A DNA stretch of 64,000 nucleotides, from the NCBI GenBank assembly GCA_965222525.1, contig OZ244955.1, positions 496,001 through 560,000 on the forward strand. Reading direction: 5' to 3'. Of this stretch, positions 62,966 through 64,000 are shown in pieces. The DNA comes from CBDCUF01 sp965222525. Lineage in GTDB: Bacteria; Pseudomonadota; Alphaproteobacteria; Rickettsiales; UBA8987. The position numbers and the translations under genes were made by a program. The first letter of the stretch is position 1, and the number at the start of each line of letters is the position of its first letter. The notes below the pieces were generated by a model. The model made no database searches. It was given only the letters and a program-made list of their open reading frames with translations, and had not been told where the DNA came from.

Positions 62966-63391
62966 ATGAAAAAGCTACTACTAACATTAACGATATTACT
63001 GGCCATAAGCCCGATACAGGCCGAGGCGGTCAAGGGGATAAATGCCAGATGGATACTGGTATTCGCCTCCTCCGAGATTGATATTTATGGCGGGGTACAT
63101 TCGGTAAACAAGATGTATTACCCGACAGCGGAATCCTGCAACAGGATGGCGGCCAAGATGCGTAACACACTTTATGCCGAAACCGCCAATTATATCGTTA
63201 CCTGCATGCCGGTTGACCGCAACCGTATGGCACAGAATACCATAGACCCACGCCCACGCCATAAACGCCGTAAAAACCAGGGCAATATGGATTATACGGT
63301 AGGCCAGGCCTGTAACGGTATATGCGAGGATAATACCACAACCGCAACCCCATACCCGGTTATAGTGGATGGCCGTTCAAAAGCCCGCTAG
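62966..63391 (+). CDS. Small exported protein, function unknown
   Basis: A 141-residue protein with a signal peptide (about 1-20, ISPIQAEA). The mature domain includes WILVFASSEIDIYGG, SCNRMAAKMRNTL and IVTCMPVDRNRM. The C-terminal half is basic, with two further cysteines (QACNGIC). I do not recognise a family; the conserved cysteines suggest a disulfide-bonded periplasmic protein. I use the ATG at 62966; a frame start at 62921 falls within the repeat. The Shine-Dalgarno lies in the arm of a hairpin. Its 3' end overlaps the hemW end by 32 bp on the other strand. Confidence 0.75.
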   Translation: MKKLLLTLTILLAISPIQAEAVKGINARWILVFASSEIDIYGGVHSVNKMYYPTAESCNRMAAKMRNTLYAETANYIVTCMPVDRNRMAQNTIDPRPRHKRRKNQGNMDYTVGQACNGICEDNTTTATPYPVIVDGRSKAR

Positions 63392-64000
63392 TCACCAGCC
63401 CAAGCAGCATACGGCCTTTCGGGGTGGTGCGCAGGCCGTTATCATCCGGTATAATCAGCCCTTCAGATTGCATTATTGATAATTTATCGGCGGAGAGTAA
63501 TTCCTCCATTTCCCTACCCGTAATATTACGGAAATTCCTGCGGGAAATACCTTCGGTCAGGCGTAATCCCATCAATAGCGTCTCCGCCAGCAAATCCTTG
63601 TCCTGTACAACCTCCCTGTTTTGTATCCCGTGGCCGTTCTCCATAACCTCATCCGCCCATTTCTGCGGATTATGCCATGTCATGGTTGCCAACCTGCCAT
63701 CTGCGGTAATAACCCGCCCATGCGCGCCCGCTCCAGCCCCGATATACTCCCCGTAATTCCAGTAGTTCAGATTATGCCTGCATTCCGCTCCGGGATAAGC
63801 GTAATTTGACACTTCATAAGCAGACATTCCTGCACGGCTAGTCAGCTCACTGGTAAGCTCATACATCTCCGCTGCCAAACTATCCTCCGGAATCGCAAAC
63901 TCCCCTGATTTATGTGCGGTAAAAAACGGGGTACCCTTCTCTATTGTTAATTGATAGAGGGAAAGATGGTTGATGGAAGGGCGAGCAGCAGCCAGTTCCA
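63360..64000 (-). CDS. hemW: Radical SAM protein HemW, C-terminal part
   Basis: The last 212 codons of a gene that begins beyond the right edge. Visible motifs are SLYQLTIEKGTPF, YEVSNYAYPGAECRHNLNYW and GAGAGAHGR, characteristic of HemW (oxygen-independent coproporphyrinogen oxidase-like heme chaperone). The radical SAM cluster lies outside the window. HemW delivers heme to respiratory proteins; it lacks coproporphyrinogen oxidase activity in the cases studied. Reading is continuous to the window edge. Its stop codon lies inside the small exported protein gene on the opposite strand. Confidence 0.9.
   Translation of the reverse strand, partial: ELAAARPSINHLSLYQLTIEKGTPFFTAHKSGEFAIPEDSLAAEMYELTSELTSRAGMSAYEVSNYAYPGAECRHNLNYWNYGEYIGAGAGAHGRVITADGRLATMTWHNPQKWADEVMENGHGIQNREVVQDKDLLAETLLMGLRLTEGISRRNFRNITGREMEELLSADKLSIMQSEGLIIPDDNGLRTTPKGRMLLGLVTSGLLNGHPL

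Overview
The window looks like chromosomal DNA of an alphaproteobacterium with moderate to low GC. The best support is the block DUF3576 lipoprotein–leuS–lptE–holA. An alphaproteobacterial XRE regulator next to lnt, an ELM1/DUF1022 protein, an NtrY-type sensor kinase and a KDO/LPS-type envelope gene set agree with this. Intact arginine and proline genes and a malate synthase argue against extreme genome reduction. I see no rRNA, tRNA, CRISPR array, transposase, prophage or integrative element, and I do not assign an order or genus.

Layout. 0-5 kb: the tail of an unknown gene, fumC, a coiled-coil protein, def, an orphan bufferin-like (DUF2282) peptide and a small conserved protein. 5-12.7 kb: a plus-strand run of a hydrolase, gltX, the DUF3576 lipoprotein, leuS, lptE and holA. 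12.7-26 kb, mostly minus strand: a lytic transglycosylase, an SH3 protein (plus strand), a second hydrolase, kdsA, a 2191-residue cysteine-rich exported protein of unknown function, and aceB. 26-32 kb: a polysaccharide cluster (VanZ-like protein, O-antigen ligase-like protein, a small secreted protein, a Wzc-type tyrosine kinase) and an XRE regulator. 32-46 kb: lnt, a BKACE enzyme, polytopic membrane proteins, an ankyrin/Kelch-like protein, a sugar epimerase, xerC, trpG/pabA, an acyltransferase, a GT2 glycosyltransferase and a methyltransferase. 46-64 kb: an ntrY-like kinase, proB, lon, argD-argF, pgsA, a membrane protein, an ELM1-like protein, a two-component pair, ybeY, a membrane-anchored unknown, rluD, a small exported protein and the 3' part of hemW.

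How genes work together. Envelope building is the dominant theme: KDO synthesis (kdsA), LPS export (lptE), lipoprotein acylation (lnt), murein turnover (slt), phosphatidylglycerol synthesis (pgsA), and dispersed surface-polysaccharide genes. Translation genes (gltX, leuS, def, ybeY, rluD) form a second group. argD and argF overlap and share a near-consensus promoter.

Most unusual content. (1) Four palindromic elements of 127-145 bp share an apex CGTAC-N6-GTACG; they lie against gene ends or starts (def stop, wzc stop, pgsA start). (2) At least six short degenerate arrays have a strict 7-bp period, and one lies inside the lptE signal-peptide coding sequence. (3) The giant cysteine-rich protein carries an HExxH motif. 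(4) The bufferin-like precursor has no modification enzyme nearby. (5) rluD and its neighbour have start codons that overlap on opposite strands.
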